A stretch of 64,000 nucleotides of DNA from Qipengyuania gaetbuli (GCF_020171365.1 NZ_JAIUZO010000002.1:682001-746000), one strand, 5' to 3'. Numbered from the stretch's first letter, positions 18,817 through 29,186 are shown. Translations and numbers: made by a program. The notes: generated by a model from the letters alone, not told the origin.

Positions 18817-20049
18817 TCAGCCGCCGATTGCGACGCCGCCCTTCCACAAGGCCGTGACGCGGCCCTGGGTCGGCTGACCGTCGAAGGGCGTGTTGCCCGC
18901 GGTCGCAGCCATCTTCGCGCTCTGGATGACCCACGGGCGGTCGGGGTCGACGATGGCGATATCCGCCTCCAGCCCGGCTTCGAGGCGGCCAGCCTCGACG
19001 TCCAGCAGCTGAGCGGGCTTGCCTGAGACCAGTTCGAACGCGCGGCCAAGGTCGATTACATCGTCCAGCACCAGTGACAGGACCATGGCGAGCAGCGTCT
19101 CCGCCCCCGCCATGCCCGGTTCGGCATCGGCGAAGGGCAGGCGCTTGTCCTCGGGGCCGCGCGGGTCGTGGCCGCTTGAAATCACGTCGATCGTGCCGTC
19201 CGCAATGGCTGCGCGCACCGCCTGCCGGTCAGCCTCGCCGCGGAGCGGGGGCGACAGGCGGGCAAAGGTGCGGAAGTCGACCGTCGCGAGGTCCGACAGC
19301 ATGAAATGCGCAGGCGTGACCCCGGCGGTGACTGCCTGCCCTTGCGCCTTCGCGCGGCGGACGAGGTCGAGCCCTGCGGCGGTCGTCACCTGGCGGAAAT
19401 GCAGGCGCGCGCCGGCCATCTCTGCAAGGGCGAGGTCGCGCGCGATGGCGATCGCTTCGGCTTCGGCGGGTGCACTCGGCAGGCCGCGGCGGGTGGCGTA
19501 TTCGCCTGCCGTTGCGACCGCGCTACCGACCAGCGCTGCATCCTCGGCATGGGTGACCACCGTCATGTCGAGCATGGCAGCATACTGGAGCAGGCGCAGC
19601 ATCGCGCCCGAATCCGCAATCCAGCTGCGCCCCGTTGCAACGCCGCGGGCACCGGCCTCGCGCATGAGGGCGATCTCGGCGATTTCTCGGCCTTCCAGCC
19701 CGCGCGTGGCGGCTGCCAGCGGGTGGACCCAGAGGTCTGGCTTGCCGCTCTTGGCGATGTAGGAAACGCGGCTAGGCAAGTCGAGCGCAGGCGACTGGTC
19801 CGGCATCAGCGCAGCACGCGTGATCCCGCCGAAATGGAAGGCGGGCTTGTCGATGGCGAAAACGCCGAGGTCGATAAGTCCGGGGGCAACGAGACCGCCC
19901 CGCGCATCGACAATCTCGTCGCCATCCTCTGCCGCCACATCGCCGAGAGCGGCGATCCGGCCATCGACCATGCGCAGCACGCCTTCGCGCACGCCTGCCG
20001 GCGTTACCAGCCGGCCGCCGGTAATGGTTATCGGGCGGGTCTGCTTCAT
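18817..20049 (-). CDS. Dihydroorotase-like protein lacking catalytic residues (pseudo-DHOase, PyrC')
   Basis: 410 residues of the class I dihydroorotase/amidohydrolase fold, coupled to pyrB by a 4-base ATGA overlap. The HxH metal motif that normally follows PGLID is changed: here it reads [10 protein letters not shown], with Gly62 and Phe64 in place of the two His. The catalytic DHAPH loop is also altered, to GHDPRGPED. Only the middle His (VVTHAED) is obvious. In Pseudomonas a similarly inactive partner encoded next to pyrB is needed to assemble aspartate transcarbamoylase. The same structural role is inferred here, and an active dihydroorotase should be encoded elsewhere. Automated annotation will probably call it pyrC. 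Confidence 0.88.
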   Translation of the reverse strand: MKQTRPITITGGRLVTPAGVREGVLRMVDGRIAALGDVAAEDGDEIVDARGGLVAPGLIDLGVFAIDKPAFHFGGITRAALMPDQSPALDLPSRVSYIAKSGKPDLWVHPLAAATRGLEGREIAEIALMREAGARGVATGRSWIADSGAMLRLLQYAAMLDMTVVTHAEDAALVGSAVATAGEYATRRGLPSAPAEAEAIAIARDLALAEMAGARLHFRQVTTAAGLDLVRRAKAQGQAVTAGVTPAHFMLSDLATVDFRTFARLSPPLRGEADRQAVRAAIADGTIDVISSGHDPRGPEDKRLPFADAEPGMAGAETLLAMVLSLVLDDVIDLGRAFELVSGKPAQLLDVEAGRLEAGLEADIAIVDPDRPWVIQSAKMAATAGNTPFDGQPTQGRVTALWKGGVAIGG

Positions 20050-21071
20050 GCCGCTTCTCCCCAGCCCTCGACCCCTCGCGAGCGGCGGGTCAGCACGTCG
20101 AGGCAGGCCATGCGGATGGCGACACCCATTTCCACCTGCCGCGTGATGATCGAGCGATCGATCATGTCGGCAACGTCGCTGTCGATCTCCACGCCGCGGT
20201 TCATCGGACCGGGATGCATCACGAGCGCGTCCTTGCCGGCCTTTTCGAGCCGCGCTGCGGTGAGGCCGTAAAGGTGGTGGTATTCGCGGGCCGAGGGAAT
20301 GAACTGCCCGCTCATCCGTTCGGTCTGGAGCCGCAGCATCATGACCACGTCCGCCCCGTCGAGCGCGGCGTCGAAATCGTGGTAAACCTCGGCCCCCATC
20401 GCCTCGATACCCGAGGGCATCAGCGCCGGCGGGGCACAGAGCCGCACCGTCGCGCCGAGCGCCTGCAGGCACAGCAGGTTCGACCGCGCCACGCGGCTGT
20501 GCAGGATATCGCCGCAAATGGTGATGGTCAGGCCGGTGAAATCGTCCGCCGCAGCACCGCGTTCGCGCAGCGAATGGCGAAGCGCCAGCGCATCGAGCAG
20601 CGCCTGCGTCGGGTGTTCGTGCTGGCCGTCGCCCGCGTTCAGCACGGGACAGTCGACCTTGTCCGCGATCAGCCCGGTCGCCCCGCTCGACCCGTGGCGG
20701 ATCACGATCGCATCGGCGCGCATGGCATTGAGCGTGATCGCCGTGTCGATCAGCGTCTCGCCCTTCTTCACGCTGGAGGTGGCCGCGTGCATGTTGACCA
20801 CGTCTGCGCCCAGCCGCTTGCCGGCGATCTCGAAGCTCAGCAGCGTGCGCGTGCTGTTTTCGAAGAAGGCATTGATGATCGTCAGCCCGGCCAGCGTATC
20901 GGTATGCTTGTTGCGCTGGCGGTTGAGAGCGACCCATTGTTCCGCCTCGTCGAGGAGGAAGAGGATCTCGTGCCGCTCCAGCTGGCCGATGCCGAGCAGG
21001 TCGCGATGCGGAAAGGCCCGCACGCCCGCAGGATAACGGGCGGCGTGAGGCGGTGTTTGCGAAGCTGTCAT
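20046..21071 (-). CDS. pyrB: Aspartate carbamoyltransferase catalytic chain
   Basis: 341 residues. It joins carbamoyl phosphate and aspartate in pyrimidine synthesis. The carbamoyl-phosphate loop [12 protein letters not shown], the second substrate motif (SVKKGETL), the HPTQALLD segment and HPGPMNRG near the C-terminus are all present. The ATG at 21071 has AAGGG 10 bases upstream; a GTG three codons earlier lacks a site. The N-terminal 25 residues before RDLLGI are a short extension. The stop overlaps the start of the dihydroorotase-like gene, so the two chains are probably made in equal amounts and assembled together. Confidence 0.96.
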   Translation of the reverse strand: MTASQTPPHAARYPAGVRAFPHRDLLGIGQLERHEILFLLDEAEQWVALNRQRNKHTDTLAGLTIINAFFENSTRTLLSFEIAGKRLGADVVNMHAATSSVKKGETLIDTAITLNAMRADAIVIRHGSSGATGLIADKVDCPVLNAGDGQHEHPTQALLDALALRHSLRERGAAADDFTGLTITICGDILHSRVARSNLLCLQALGATVRLCAPPALMPSGIEAMGAEVYHDFDAALDGADVVMMLRLQTERMSGQFIPSAREYHHLYGLTAARLEKAGKDALVMHPGPMNRGVEIDSDVADMIDRSIITRQVEMGVAIRMACLDVLTRRSRGVEGWGEAA

Positions 21072-21183
21072 TAAAGCCACGCCCTTAGTCGAGTGCTATC
21101 GCACCCTCAAGCACATTCGGGTGGCATATCCCGCAGCGCTTGCCTAAACCGGTGGGGACACAAGTTTCAGGGGTGAGTTTCCG

Positions 21184-23061
21184 ATGCGATTTGCAGGCAA
21201 GGTCTGGCGGCTGCTGGTTGGGATCAAGGATGGGCTGGTCCTCCTGTTCATGCTGCTGTTCTTCGGATTGCTCTTCGCCATCCTCACCACCCGCCCCAGC
21301 CCGGCCGAAGTGCGCGAAGGCGCTCTGGTGCTCGAACTCGACGGCGTCATCGTCGAGGAAGCGAGCCGGATCGATCCGCTGCAGGCCCTGCTGGCCGGCG
21401 AGGCACCGACCGGCGAATTCCAGGCCCGCGACGTCGTGCGCGCGCTGGATGCGGCAGCTGGCGACGAGCGGATCGATGCCGTCGTGCTCGATCTCGACCG
21501 CTTCATGGGCGCAGGCCAGGTCCACCTGCAGGACATCGGCGAAGCAATGGACCGCGTGCGCGCGGCGGAAAAGCCGGTGCTGACCTATGCCACCGCCTAT
21601 GCTGACGACTCCATCTTCCTTGCCGCCCACGCGAGCGAAGTGTGGCTCAACCCGCTGGGCGGCGCGATCGTCGCCGGACCGGGTGGAAACCGCCTCTATT
21701 TCAAGGGCCTGCTCGACAAGCTGCAGGTCAACGCCCGCGTCTACAAGGTCGGCACCTACAAGAGCGCGGTCGAACCTTACACCGAAACCGGCATGTCCGA
21801 ACCCGCGCGTGAAAACGCCCGCGCCCTGTACGGCGCGCTGTGGGAAGAATGGCAGGCCAATGTGAAGAAGGCCCGCCCCGCAGCGGACCTCGACCTTGTC
21901 ACCAAGACGCCTGCCGAATGGGTCGAAGCGGCACAGGGCGACCTGTCGAAGGCCGCGCTCGATGCAGGACTCGTCGACCAGCTCGGCAGCCGTGACCAGT
22001 TCAATGCGCGCCTTGTCGAACTGGTCGGCAAGGATAAGTGGAGCAAGCTGCCCAACGCCTTCCCCTCGACCGATTACGACGCCTGGCTCGCCGACAATCC
22101 GGCGAAGACGGACGGCAAGCCGATCGGCGTGGTCACCATCGCGGGCGAGATCGTTGACGGCAAGGCCGGCCCCGGCACCGCCGGCGGCACGCGCATCGCC
22201 GAACTTCTCGACGAAGCGCTGGAACGCGACTTCGCCGGCCTCGTGGTCCGCGTGGATTCGCCGGGCGGTTCCGTCCTCGCGAGCGAGGAAATCCGCGAGG
22301 CGATCATGCGCCACAAGGCGCGCGGCATCCCCGTTGCCGTCTCCATGGCCAATGTCGCGGCCAGCGGCGGTTACTGGGTTTCGACGCCCGCCGACCGCAT
22401 TTTCGCCGAACCCGACACCATCACCGGTTCCATCGGCATCTTCGCCGTCCTGCCGACCTTCGAGGGCACGGCGCAGAGCATCGGCGTGAACAGCGACGGC
22501 GTGCAGACCGGCCCGCTGTCCGGCCAGCCCGACCTCGTGGCTGGCCTGACGCCGGAAGTGGACCGCATCCTGCAGGCCTCGATCGAGGACGGCTATCGCG
22601 ACTTCCTTACCCGCGTGTCCGAAGCGCGCGGCATGACCATCGAGGAAGCCGACCGCGTCGGCCAGGGCCGCGTCTGGGACGGCGGCGCCGCCCGCCAGCT
22701 CAAGCTGGTGGACGAATACGGCGGCATGGAAGAAGCGCTCGCCTGGGTCGCCGCGCAGGCCGAACTCGAAGATGGCAAGTGGCACGCCACCTATCTCGGC
22801 AACCCGCCGAGCGCGCGCGATACGCTGCTGCGCCAGATCCTCGACAGCGAGGGCGATGCCGAAGGCCGCGATGTCTTCGCTCTCTTCGCCCGGCAGGAAG
22901 CACGCACGCTGTCCTCCATCGCCAGCGAGGCAAGCCGCCTGCTGTCGGTCCAGGGTGCGCAGGCCTACTGCCTCGCATGCCCGCAGGCAGAGGCGGTGAA
23001 GGCATCGCCGCCAGCCCCCAAGGGCTGGTTCGCGCGGCTGGTTTCGCTCTTCGCCGACTGA
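21184..23061 (+). CDS. sppA: Signal peptide peptidase SppA, 67K type
   Basis: 625 residues: membrane-anchored serine protease that degrades cleaved signal peptides. One N-terminal membrane segment (about 16-34) is followed by two tandem ClpP-like domains. The catalytic Lys193 (VGTYKSAVEPY) is in the first domain and Ser394 (ANVAASGGYW) in the second, the arrangement of the E. coli long form. The start ATG is preceded by AGGGGTGAG. A Cys pair (YCLACPQA) near the C-terminus is unusual. It is divergent from pyrB and ends 90 bases before tRNA-Val. Confidence 0.95.
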   Translation: MRFAGKVWRLLVGIKDGLVLLFMLLFFGLLFAILTTRPSPAEVREGALVLELDGVIVEEASRIDPLQALLAGEAPTGEFQARDVVRALDAAAGDERIDAVVLDLDRFMGAGQVHLQDIGEAMDRVRAAEKPVLTYATAYADDSIFLAAHASEVWLNPLGGAIVAGPGGNRLYFKGLLDKLQVNARVYKVGTYKSAVEPYTETGMSEPARENARALYGALWEEWQANVKKARPAADLDLVTKTPAEWVEAAQGDLSKAALDAGLVDQLGSRDQFNARLVELVGKDKWSKLPNAFPSTDYDAWLADNPAKTDGKPIGVVTIAGEIVDGKAGPGTAGGTRIAELLDEALERDFAGLVVRVDSPGGSVLASEEIREAIMRHKARGIPVAVSMANVAASGGYWVSTPADRIFAEPDTITGSIGIFAVLPTFEGTAQSIGVNSDGVQTGPLSGQPDLVAGLTPEVDRILQASIEDGYRDFLTRVSEARGMTIEEADRVGQGRVWDGGAARQLKLVDEYGGMEEALAWVAAQAELEDGKWHATYLGNPPSARDTLLRQILDSEGDAEGRDVFALFARQEARTLSSIASEASRLLSVQGAQAYCLACPQAEAVKASPPAPKGWFARLVSLFAD

Positions 23062-23150
23062 CCGGCCATCGCGCTTGCAAAGGCGCGATTCGCCGCGTAA
23101 AGGCGCGCCCCTGTCCCGTGTCGGACCGGCTTTTCGGCGACACGCAGGGC

Positions 23151-23225
23151 GGGCGCGTAGCTCAGTGGTAGAGCACACCCTTCACACGGGTGGGGTCGCA
23201 AGTTCAATCCTTGCCGCGCCCACCA
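23151..23225 (+). tRNA. tRNA-Val (anticodon CAC)
   Basis: 75 bases including an encoded CCA. Acceptor GGGCGCG/CGCGCCC, D arm GCTC..GAGC, anticodon stem CACCC/GGGTG around loop TTCACAC (anticodon CAC), T arm GCAAG/CTTGC with TTCAATC. It reads GUG codons. Confidence 0.97.
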
Positions 23226-23384
23226 TTTTCCCGACCTGAAACACTCTCCGGGCAAGTCCCCGACCGGCCGCCTTTGCGCGCCTGTGCGGGCCCGAACTTG
23301 CTTTTCGCCGCGTCCGGCCTACCATCTTCGCAAGGGATCGCAGGACCTTGAGGCGGAACACCGCCCGCTTACGCGGAGGGGGAC

Positions 23385-24347
23385 ATGGGGGCGATCTCGA
23401 CAAGGCTGTCGCGCATACCGGCAACGGTATGGCTGATCCTGACACTGTTCACGATCATACTGTTCTACGTCGGCATCAGGACCGGCGGGTTCAACATGCC
23501 GCTGGAGAGGATACCGTGGAGCATCCTCGTCCCGTCGACCGCCGCGATCTGCTTTGCGCATTCGCTGCTGATGCTCGGCTGGCACAGGGCCCTCACCCTG
23601 TTCGCCATGGCCGTGTCGATTTCCTTCCTGTTCGAATATGTCGGTGAAAGCACCGGCCTGATCTTCGGCCCTTATTTCTATACCGACGTGCTGGGCGACA
23701 AGGCCTTCGGGCGCATCCCGTACCTGATCCCCCTGGCGTGGTACATGATGTTCTACCCCAGCTACGTCATCACCAATTTGCTGGCGGAAGGCGGGCCGAT
23801 TTCGCGCCGAGAGGGCTTCGTTCCGGTCGTCTGGCTGTCGATCCTGAGCGCGCTGGTGATGACCGCGTGGGACCTTACCATGGATCCAGTGATGAGCTTC
23901 AACGACTGCGCCGACACAACCAAGCTGTGCGTCGACAATCTCAACGAGGCCAATGTCGGCCACCCCGCCTGGATCTGGGAAAAACCGGGGCCGCATTTCG
24001 GCGTCCCGCTGGAAAACTTCCGCGGGTGGCTGATCGCCAGCTTCACCGTCTTCTTCACCTATCGCATGGTCGAACGCCGATTGCCCCTGCGCACCTTCGC
24101 CGGGATGGACGCGCGCATCATGGTGGTGATCCCGGTCGGCGTCTATTCGGCGATGGCGCTGGTCGACACCTGGCTCGGCTATCCCGAAATCGAAGACGTG
24201 CACCTTATCTCGCCCTTCGTGATGGGTATCCCCGCCTTCTTCGCCGCCTTCCACCTCTTCGCCAACCGGACCGACCTGCCCCTGCTTCCGGGCAAGGCGC
24301 CGCCTGACGATGGCTGGCACGAAAGCAGCAGGGAGACAGGCGCATGA
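23385..24347 (+). CDS. Carotenoid-biosynthesis membrane protein (DUF422/CruF-like)
   Basis: 320 residues with about eight hydrophobic segments. The block FEYVGESTGLIFGPYFYTD, then IPYLIPLAWYMM and the later WDLTMDPVM are the recognisable core of the PF04240 family. Characterised members (CruF) hydrate the end of carotenoid precursors in the membrane. GAGGGGG stands before the ATG. The stop overlaps the start of the oxidoreductase fusion by 4 bases, which argues that the two enzymes act on the same lipid-like substrate. The substrate is not proven; other carotenoid genes are not seen here. Confidence 0.82.
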   Translation: MGAISTRLSRIPATVWLILTLFTIILFYVGIRTGGFNMPLERIPWSILVPSTAAICFAHSLLMLGWHRALTLFAMAVSISFLFEYVGESTGLIFGPYFYTDVLGDKAFGRIPYLIPLAWYMMFYPSYVITNLLAEGGPISRREGFVPVVWLSILSALVMTAWDLTMDPVMSFNDCADTTKLCVDNLNEANVGHPAWIWEKPGPHFGVPLENFRGWLIASFTVFFTYRMVERRLPLRTFAGMDARIMVVIPVGVYSAMALVDTWLGYPEIEDVHLISPFVMGIPAFFAAFHLFANRTDLPLLPGKAPPDDGWHESSRETGA

Positions 24348-27300
24348 CCAAGACACGCGTAGCCATCCTCGGCGGCGGCCTGTCCGGCGTCGTCACCGCC
24401 TTCTACCTCAGCGCGCCCGAACAGCGCGGGAAGTACGACATCACCATCTACCAGCTCGGCTGGAGGCTCGGCGGCAAATGCGCCACGGGCCGCAACCAGG
24501 ACCATGGCGACCGTGTCCAGGAACACGGGCTGCACGTCTTCATGGGCGCTTACCAGAACGCCTTCCGCATGGTGCAGGAAGCCTATGCCGAAGCGCGCAA
24601 CCGGCCCTTCGAGAAATGGGAGGACGTCTTCACGCGGCAGGACTGGCTGACGCTGATGGACAAGGAAAACTCCTACGCCTCGCCATGGGTCATGAAAGTG
24701 CCGGTCATGCCCGGCACGCCCGGTATCGACCGCGCACCGGACCTGTGGGGCCGCATGGCGCAGGTGCTCGAATGGATCGAGAGCGAGCTGCTCGGCACGC
24801 ATGGCAAGACCTTCTCCAGCCATCCGGACCTGTCGGCGCTGTCGTGGTGGCGGCGCATCCTGACCCGGCTGCTGCTGGGGGTGGAACATCTCGTCGCGCA
24901 GGCGGCCAGCGTGCTGGTCCGCGACGCGCTCGAACTGGTGCAGCTGCTGGTGGAAGACCCGCGCAAGCACGGCTCGCACCATCACGGCCTGCTCGCCGAA
25001 CTGCTTGCCGGGCTGCGCAGCTGGATCCAGCGCCGCGCGCGGCCGCTGCTCGAAAAGGACGACGAGCTGCGCCACTTCTGGGTTTGCGCGGACCTTGGCC
25101 TGTCCAGCCTCATCGGCTCGCTGCGCGACGGGCTGCTGTTCGATCCCGAGGCCAACCTCGAACGGGTGAACCAGCTCGACTACCGCGAGTGGCTGCGCTC
25201 GCATGGGGCGGACGAGATATCGCTGCAGTCGGCGCTGATCCGAAGCCTTTACGACCTCATCTTCGCCTACCCGCAGGGCGACTGGACCGGGCCGGGCGAG
25301 GTGGAGGCGGGCACCATGGTGGTCTCGCTGATGAACACGGCGACCTACCAGGGCTCGATCATCTGGAAGTTCAACAGCGCGACGGGCGATGCGATCGTCC
25401 AGCCGATCTACGAAGTGCTGAAACAGCGCGGAGTGAAAGTGGAATTCTTCCACCGTGTCGACCGGCTCGTCCCCTCCGCCGACGGCAGCGAGATCGCCGC
25501 GGTCGAGATCGGGCGGCAGGTCGAACTGGCAGGTGAAACCTACCATCCGCTGCGCACGATCGAATTCGCCGACCGGCCTGCCATGCATGTCTGGCCGGAC
25601 CGACCGCTCTACCGCCAGATCAAGGATGGCGAGAAACTGGAAGCATCGGGTGCCGATCTCGAATCGCACTGGACCGACTGGCAGGACCCCCTGCCCCCGC
25701 TGGTCCTGAAAAGCGGCGACGATTACGATGCGCTGGTCCTGGCGATCCCGCCGGCGGCCCACGCGACCATCTGCCGCGATCTCATCAGCCAGAAATCCGA
25801 ATGGCGGCGGTTCAACACCACCATCCGCAGCACTGCCACGCAAAGCCTCCAGACATGGATGGACAAGACCGAGAAGGGGCTCGGCTGGGACAAGCCTTCG
25901 CTCGTCGGGGCCTACGACAAGGTCAATCTCAACACCTGGTGCGACATAAGCGAAGTACTGGCGACCGAAAGCTGGCCGAAGGAAACAGGCGTCTGCTCGG
26001 AACAGATTATGTGCGGTCCGCTACCCTGCAAGGACACCCTGCCACCAAGCAGCGACCACGAATACCCCGCCCGCCAGCAAGCCATCGTCGACCAGCTCGC
26101 AGATGATTTCCTCAATGGCGACGGGTCGTATTTCTGGCACCGCGAATTCGGTCCGGGAGGCCCGGACAAGGGCACTATCGTCAGCCGCTACAGCCGGGCG
26201 AACATCGATCCGAGCGAGCGTTATACGCTGGCGGTGCGCGGATCGACGCGGCACCGCATGACTGCCAGCGGTTCAACCTATTCTAACCTCTATCTGACCG
26301 GGGACTGGATCCAGAACGGGCAGAATCTCGGCTCCTTCGAGGCGACGACCATCTCGGGCATGCTTGCCAGCCATGCGATCTCGAAGTTCCCGACCGATAT
26401 CAGGGGCGTGGACGCAGAAGCACTGACCCGCGCCGAATACCCGCAGAAGCCCGCCGACGGGCCGGGACTCTTCGTCAAGCACCACGGCATGTCGACCTTC
26501 CCGGGGACGATCACCCTTAACGATACGACGATGTGGGCCTTCCTGCTCGATGCGGACTACGACCTAATGGCAGGCTATTGCCGCCGGATGTTCGACGAGC
26601 CGAGCGGGGGTGCGGTGAGGGTCCGCCCGATGGGTTCCACCATGATGATGTCCATCGTCGACATCCACACCGGCCGCTTCGTCGACGAACCGCAGATGGG
26701 CTGGTCGCCCGAACGCGAGCTCACTTTCTGGATCCCGGCAGTCCGCGTCGAAGAGCGCGGCGGCAAGGAAGTGGCCACGCATTTCGACATGGTCATGCCC
26801 TATCTCGTGCTCGACAATCCGGTCGCCATCGCCTCGGGCCGCGAGATTTTCGGCTATGCCAAGCAGAAGGGCTGGATCATCCTGCCGGGCGACGAGGGCA
26901 ACAAGGACGGCGCGCTTTCGGTCGACCTCTTCGCCACGAAGGCATTCGGCAAGGACGCACAGCAGGCGCGCCACCGGCTTCTTACCCTGTCGAGCCCCGC
27001 GGAAGAGGACAGCAGCATCCTCGGCAAAGTCGGCAATTTCGGCGAGGCGGCCAAGGCGCTGTTCCATCATCTGGGAACGCGCAAGGGCGGCTGGCACAAC
27101 AGCCTCGGCCTGGACCTCGAAATCATCGGCGATGCGCTGCACCGGCGGGTCCCGCAGCTTTTCCTCAAGCAGTTCCGTGACGTTCACGACGGGAACCAGG
27201 CCTGTTACCAGGCCATCACCGAAGCGATGGGAGAGGTGACGAAATTCGACGCTTTCCCGAAGCTCGTCACATTCGACATGGCGCTCGATCACCTCGACAG

Positions 27301-27409
27301 CTCACCCGTCGCATCGGATTTCGGCATCGCGCCCCGCCAAAAGGTGCGCGGTGTGCGCATTGCTTACGACATGACGATCCTGCCCGGCAGGGTGCTTTGG
27401 GAAGGCTAG
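24344..27409 (+). CDS. Fusion: phytoene-desaturase-like FAD oxidoreductase plus acetoacetate-decarboxylase-like domain
   Basis: 1021 residues. Residues 1-690: a flavin amine-oxidase/carotenoid-desaturase fold with the dinucleotide motif ILGGGLSGVVTAFYLS, the GGKCATGRN loop, a HGLHVFMGAY segment and a C-terminal FAD contact (NLYLTGDWIQNGQNLGSFEA). Residues 705-1021: an acetoacetate-decarboxylase-like barrel with ASGREIFGYAKQKG. Its Lys840 matches the Schiff-base lysine of the decarboxylase, but the next residue, normally a second Lys that tunes it, is Gln. The gene is translationally coupled to the CruF-like gene. A joint role in modifying an isoprenoid or polyketide lipid is inferred. The reaction is unknown. 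Single long chain with no sign of frameshift. Confidence 0.82.
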   Translation: MTKTRVAILGGGLSGVVTAFYLSAPEQRGKYDITIYQLGWRLGGKCATGRNQDHGDRVQEHGLHVFMGAYQNAFRMVQEAYAEARNRPFEKWEDVFTRQDWLTLMDKENSYASPWVMKVPVMPGTPGIDRAPDLWGRMAQVLEWIESELLGTHGKTFSSHPDLSALSWWRRILTRLLLGVEHLVAQAASVLVRDALELVQLLVEDPRKHGSHHHGLLAELLAGLRSWIQRRARPLLEKDDELRHFWVCADLGLSSLIGSLRDGLLFDPEANLERVNQLDYREWLRSHGADEISLQSALIRSLYDLIFAYPQGDWTGPGEVEAGTMVVSLMNTATYQGSIIWKFNSATGDAIVQPIYEVLKQRGVKVEFFHRVDRLVPSADGSEIAAVEIGRQVELAGETYHPLRTIEFADRPAMHVWPDRPLYRQIKDGEKLEASGADLESHWTDWQDPLPPLVLKSGDDYDALVLAIPPAAHATICRDLISQKSEWRRFNTTIRSTATQSLQTWMDKTEKGLGWDKPSLVGAYDKVNLNTWCDISEVLATESWPKETGVCSEQIMCGPLPCKDTLPPSSDHEYPARQQAIVDQLADDFLNGDGSYFWHREFGPGGPDKGTIVSRYSRANIDPSERYTLAVRGSTRHRMTASGSTYSNLYLTGDWIQNGQNLGSFEATTISGMLASHAISKFPTDIRGVDAEALTRAEYPQKPADGPGLFVKHHGMSTFPGTITLNDTTMWAFLLDADYDLMAGYCRRMFDEPSGGAVRVRPMGSTMMMSIVDIHTGRFVDEPQMGWSPERELTFWIPAVRVEERGGKEVATHFDMVMPYLVLDNPVAIASGREIFGYAKQKGWIILPGDEGNKDGALSVDLFATKAFGKDAQQARHRLLTLSSPAEEDSSILGKVGNFGEAAKALFHHLGTRKGGWHNSLGLDLEIIGDALHRRVPQLFLKQFRDVHDGNQACYQAITEAMGEVTKFDAFPKLVTFDMALDHLDSSPVASDFGIAPRQKVRGVRIAYDMTILPGRVLWEG

Positions 27410-27494
27410 GGCGCGAGCTTGGAAATCGAGCCGGTATGCGGTTAGGGTGGAGCCGGCCTGTTACGGCAGGCAGACGGCGGAACGGGGGATAGGC

Positions 27495-29186
27495 TTGCAC
27501 GACCTGTTCATATCGTACGGACGCGCTGACGAGCCGCTGGCCCGGCAATTCGCCGTCACGCTCGAACAGGAAGGCTTTGCCGTCTGGTGGGACGAGACCC
27601 TGCGGTCCGGGGACACCTATGACGAAGTGATCGAGGCAGCATTGCGCCAGGCCCCCGCAGTGGTCGTCCTGTGGTCGGCGACTTCCGTGCAATCACGCTG
27701 GGTCCGTTCCGAAGCCACGATCGGCGATCGCAACGGGGCGCTGGTGCCAGCCATGATCGCACCCTGCGAACGCCCGATCATGTTCGAACTGACCCAGACC
27801 GCCGATCTCACCGGATGGAGCGGGGACCGCGAGGATCCGCGCTGGCGCAGTTTCGTGGGCGATGTCCGGCTGGTGGTCGACCGGCGCAGGCAGCAGGCCG
27901 GCGCCGCCGCTACCTCCGCTCCGACGCAGGCCGTCCCTCCACCAGTCGCTCCGGCCCCGCCGCCACAGGCGCGCGAAGGCTCGCTTCCTTCGCTCGCGGT
28001 GCTGCCGTTCAAGAACCGCTCCGGCATCGAGGACGACGAGGTCTTCGCCATCGGCCTGGTGGAAGACATCATCGACGCCCTGTCGCAGGCGGCGGAACTG
28101 CGCGTCTTGTCCAGCAGCGCCATCGCACGGTTCCGGCAAGGCGAGATCGCCGATATCGAGGCGATGGCCCGCAGCCTGGGGGTGCGCTACATTCTCGAAG
28201 GCAATGTGCGCCGCCGCATGTCGATCCTGCGTGTGACCGCGCAGCTGCTCGATGCGAAAAGCGGCACGATCCTGTGGACCCAGAAGTTCGAACGCCCGCT
28301 CGACGAACTGGCCGAACTCGAAGAGGAACTCGTTACCGAGGTCGCCGCGCACCTCAATTCGCAGGTCAACCGGCTGGAGATGGAACGCGCGCTGAAGAAA
28401 CCCGACAACCTCACGGCGTGGGAAATGGTGACGCGCGCCGTGGCGAATTACCGGCAGATAACCTCGGAAACGCTGATGCTGGCCTTGCAGGACGCACAGA
28501 AGGCTGTGGAAATCGCGCCCACCTACGGGCTTGCCCATGCCATGCTCGCCGATGCCAATGCGACCATCTACATGCACGCCGTGCCCGACGATCCCGATAC
28601 CGTGGCGAAGATAAACGCGGAGATCGGGCAGGCGCTGGCACTGGATGCTGAAAACCCGCTGGTGCTCGCCCATGTTGCCGAAGCCTACAACTACATCGGC
28701 CAGCCGCGCGATGCGCTCATTTATGCCGAGCGCGCGCTCGAACGCAGCCCCAATTTCGGGCTCGCCCATTACAACGCCGGCATTGCCCATGCGCTGCTCG
28801 GCAACACCGCCGACGCGCTCGAGCAGTTCGAACTCGAGATTGCTGGCGCACCGGGGGCCCACACGCAGTTCGCCACCTATGTCTGGCGGGGAAGCGTACA
28901 CCTGCGCGACGGAAACCATGGGCAGGCCCGCGAGGAATACAGTCACGCCCTCCAGCTCAATCACACCAGCGCAGCCGCCTATCTCGGCCTGTTCCTCGTC
29001 GACATGCTGGAAGGAAACGTAGAAGACGGCCGGGCGAACCTAGCCCGCATGCGCCAGCACGATCCGCATGTGACGCCTGAAACCCTGGAGCTGAGGCTGC
29101 GCCGCTGGTTCGGCATGATCGAACATTGCGACCGGCTTTGCGCCTGGGGGCATGAACATTGGGAGGAAGAGGGCGTGACGGAATAG
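27495..29186 (+). CDS. TIR-domain protein with TolB-like domain and TPR repeats
   Basis: 563 residues from a TTG start with CGGGGG upstream; a GTG 16 codons earlier is the alternative. Residues 1-130: TIR domain with HDLFISYGRADE, FAVWWDE and WVRSE. Glu73 of WxxxE sits where TIR NADases carry their catalytic Glu. A Pro/Ala linker follows. Residues about 162-300: a TolB/FlgO-like domain (SLAVLPFKN, VLSSSAIARFR, LLDAKSGTILWTQKFER). Residues about 325-550: TPR repeats (AHVAEAYNYIGQPRDALIYA). No membrane segment. Similar TIR-TolB-TPR proteins are often labelled adenylate cyclase-like, but no cyclase domain is present. The next gene starts at the base after its stop. A signalling role, possibly NAD-derived, is inferred. 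Confidence 0.85.
   Translation: MHDLFISYGRADEPLARQFAVTLEQEGFAVWWDETLRSGDTYDEVIEAALRQAPAVVVLWSATSVQSRWVRSEATIGDRNGALVPAMIAPCERPIMFELTQTADLTGWSGDREDPRWRSFVGDVRLVVDRRRQQAGAAATSAPTQAVPPPVAPAPPPQAREGSLPSLAVLPFKNRSGIEDDEVFAIGLVEDIIDALSQAAELRVLSSSAIARFRQGEIADIEAMARSLGVRYILEGNVRRRMSILRVTAQLLDAKSGTILWTQKFERPLDELAELEEELVTEVAAHLNSQVNRLEMERALKKPDNLTAWEMVTRAVANYRQITSETLMLALQDAQKAVEIAPTYGLAHAMLADANATIYMHAVPDDPDTVAKINAEIGQALALDAENPLVLAHVAEAYNYIGQPRDALIYAERALERSPNFGLAHYNAGIAHALLGNTADALEQFELEIAGAPGAHTQFATYVWRGSVHLRDGNHGQAREEYSHALQLNHTSAAAYLGLFLVDMLEGNVEDGRANLARMRQHDPHVTPETLELRLRRWFGMIEHCDRLCAWGHEHWEEEGVTE

Noticed and set aside
27410..27494. Hairpin GCCTG...CAGGC between the fusion gene and the TIR gene as a terminator
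   Set aside because: Only 5 bp with a 6-base loop and no T run, so it is too weak to end transcription.
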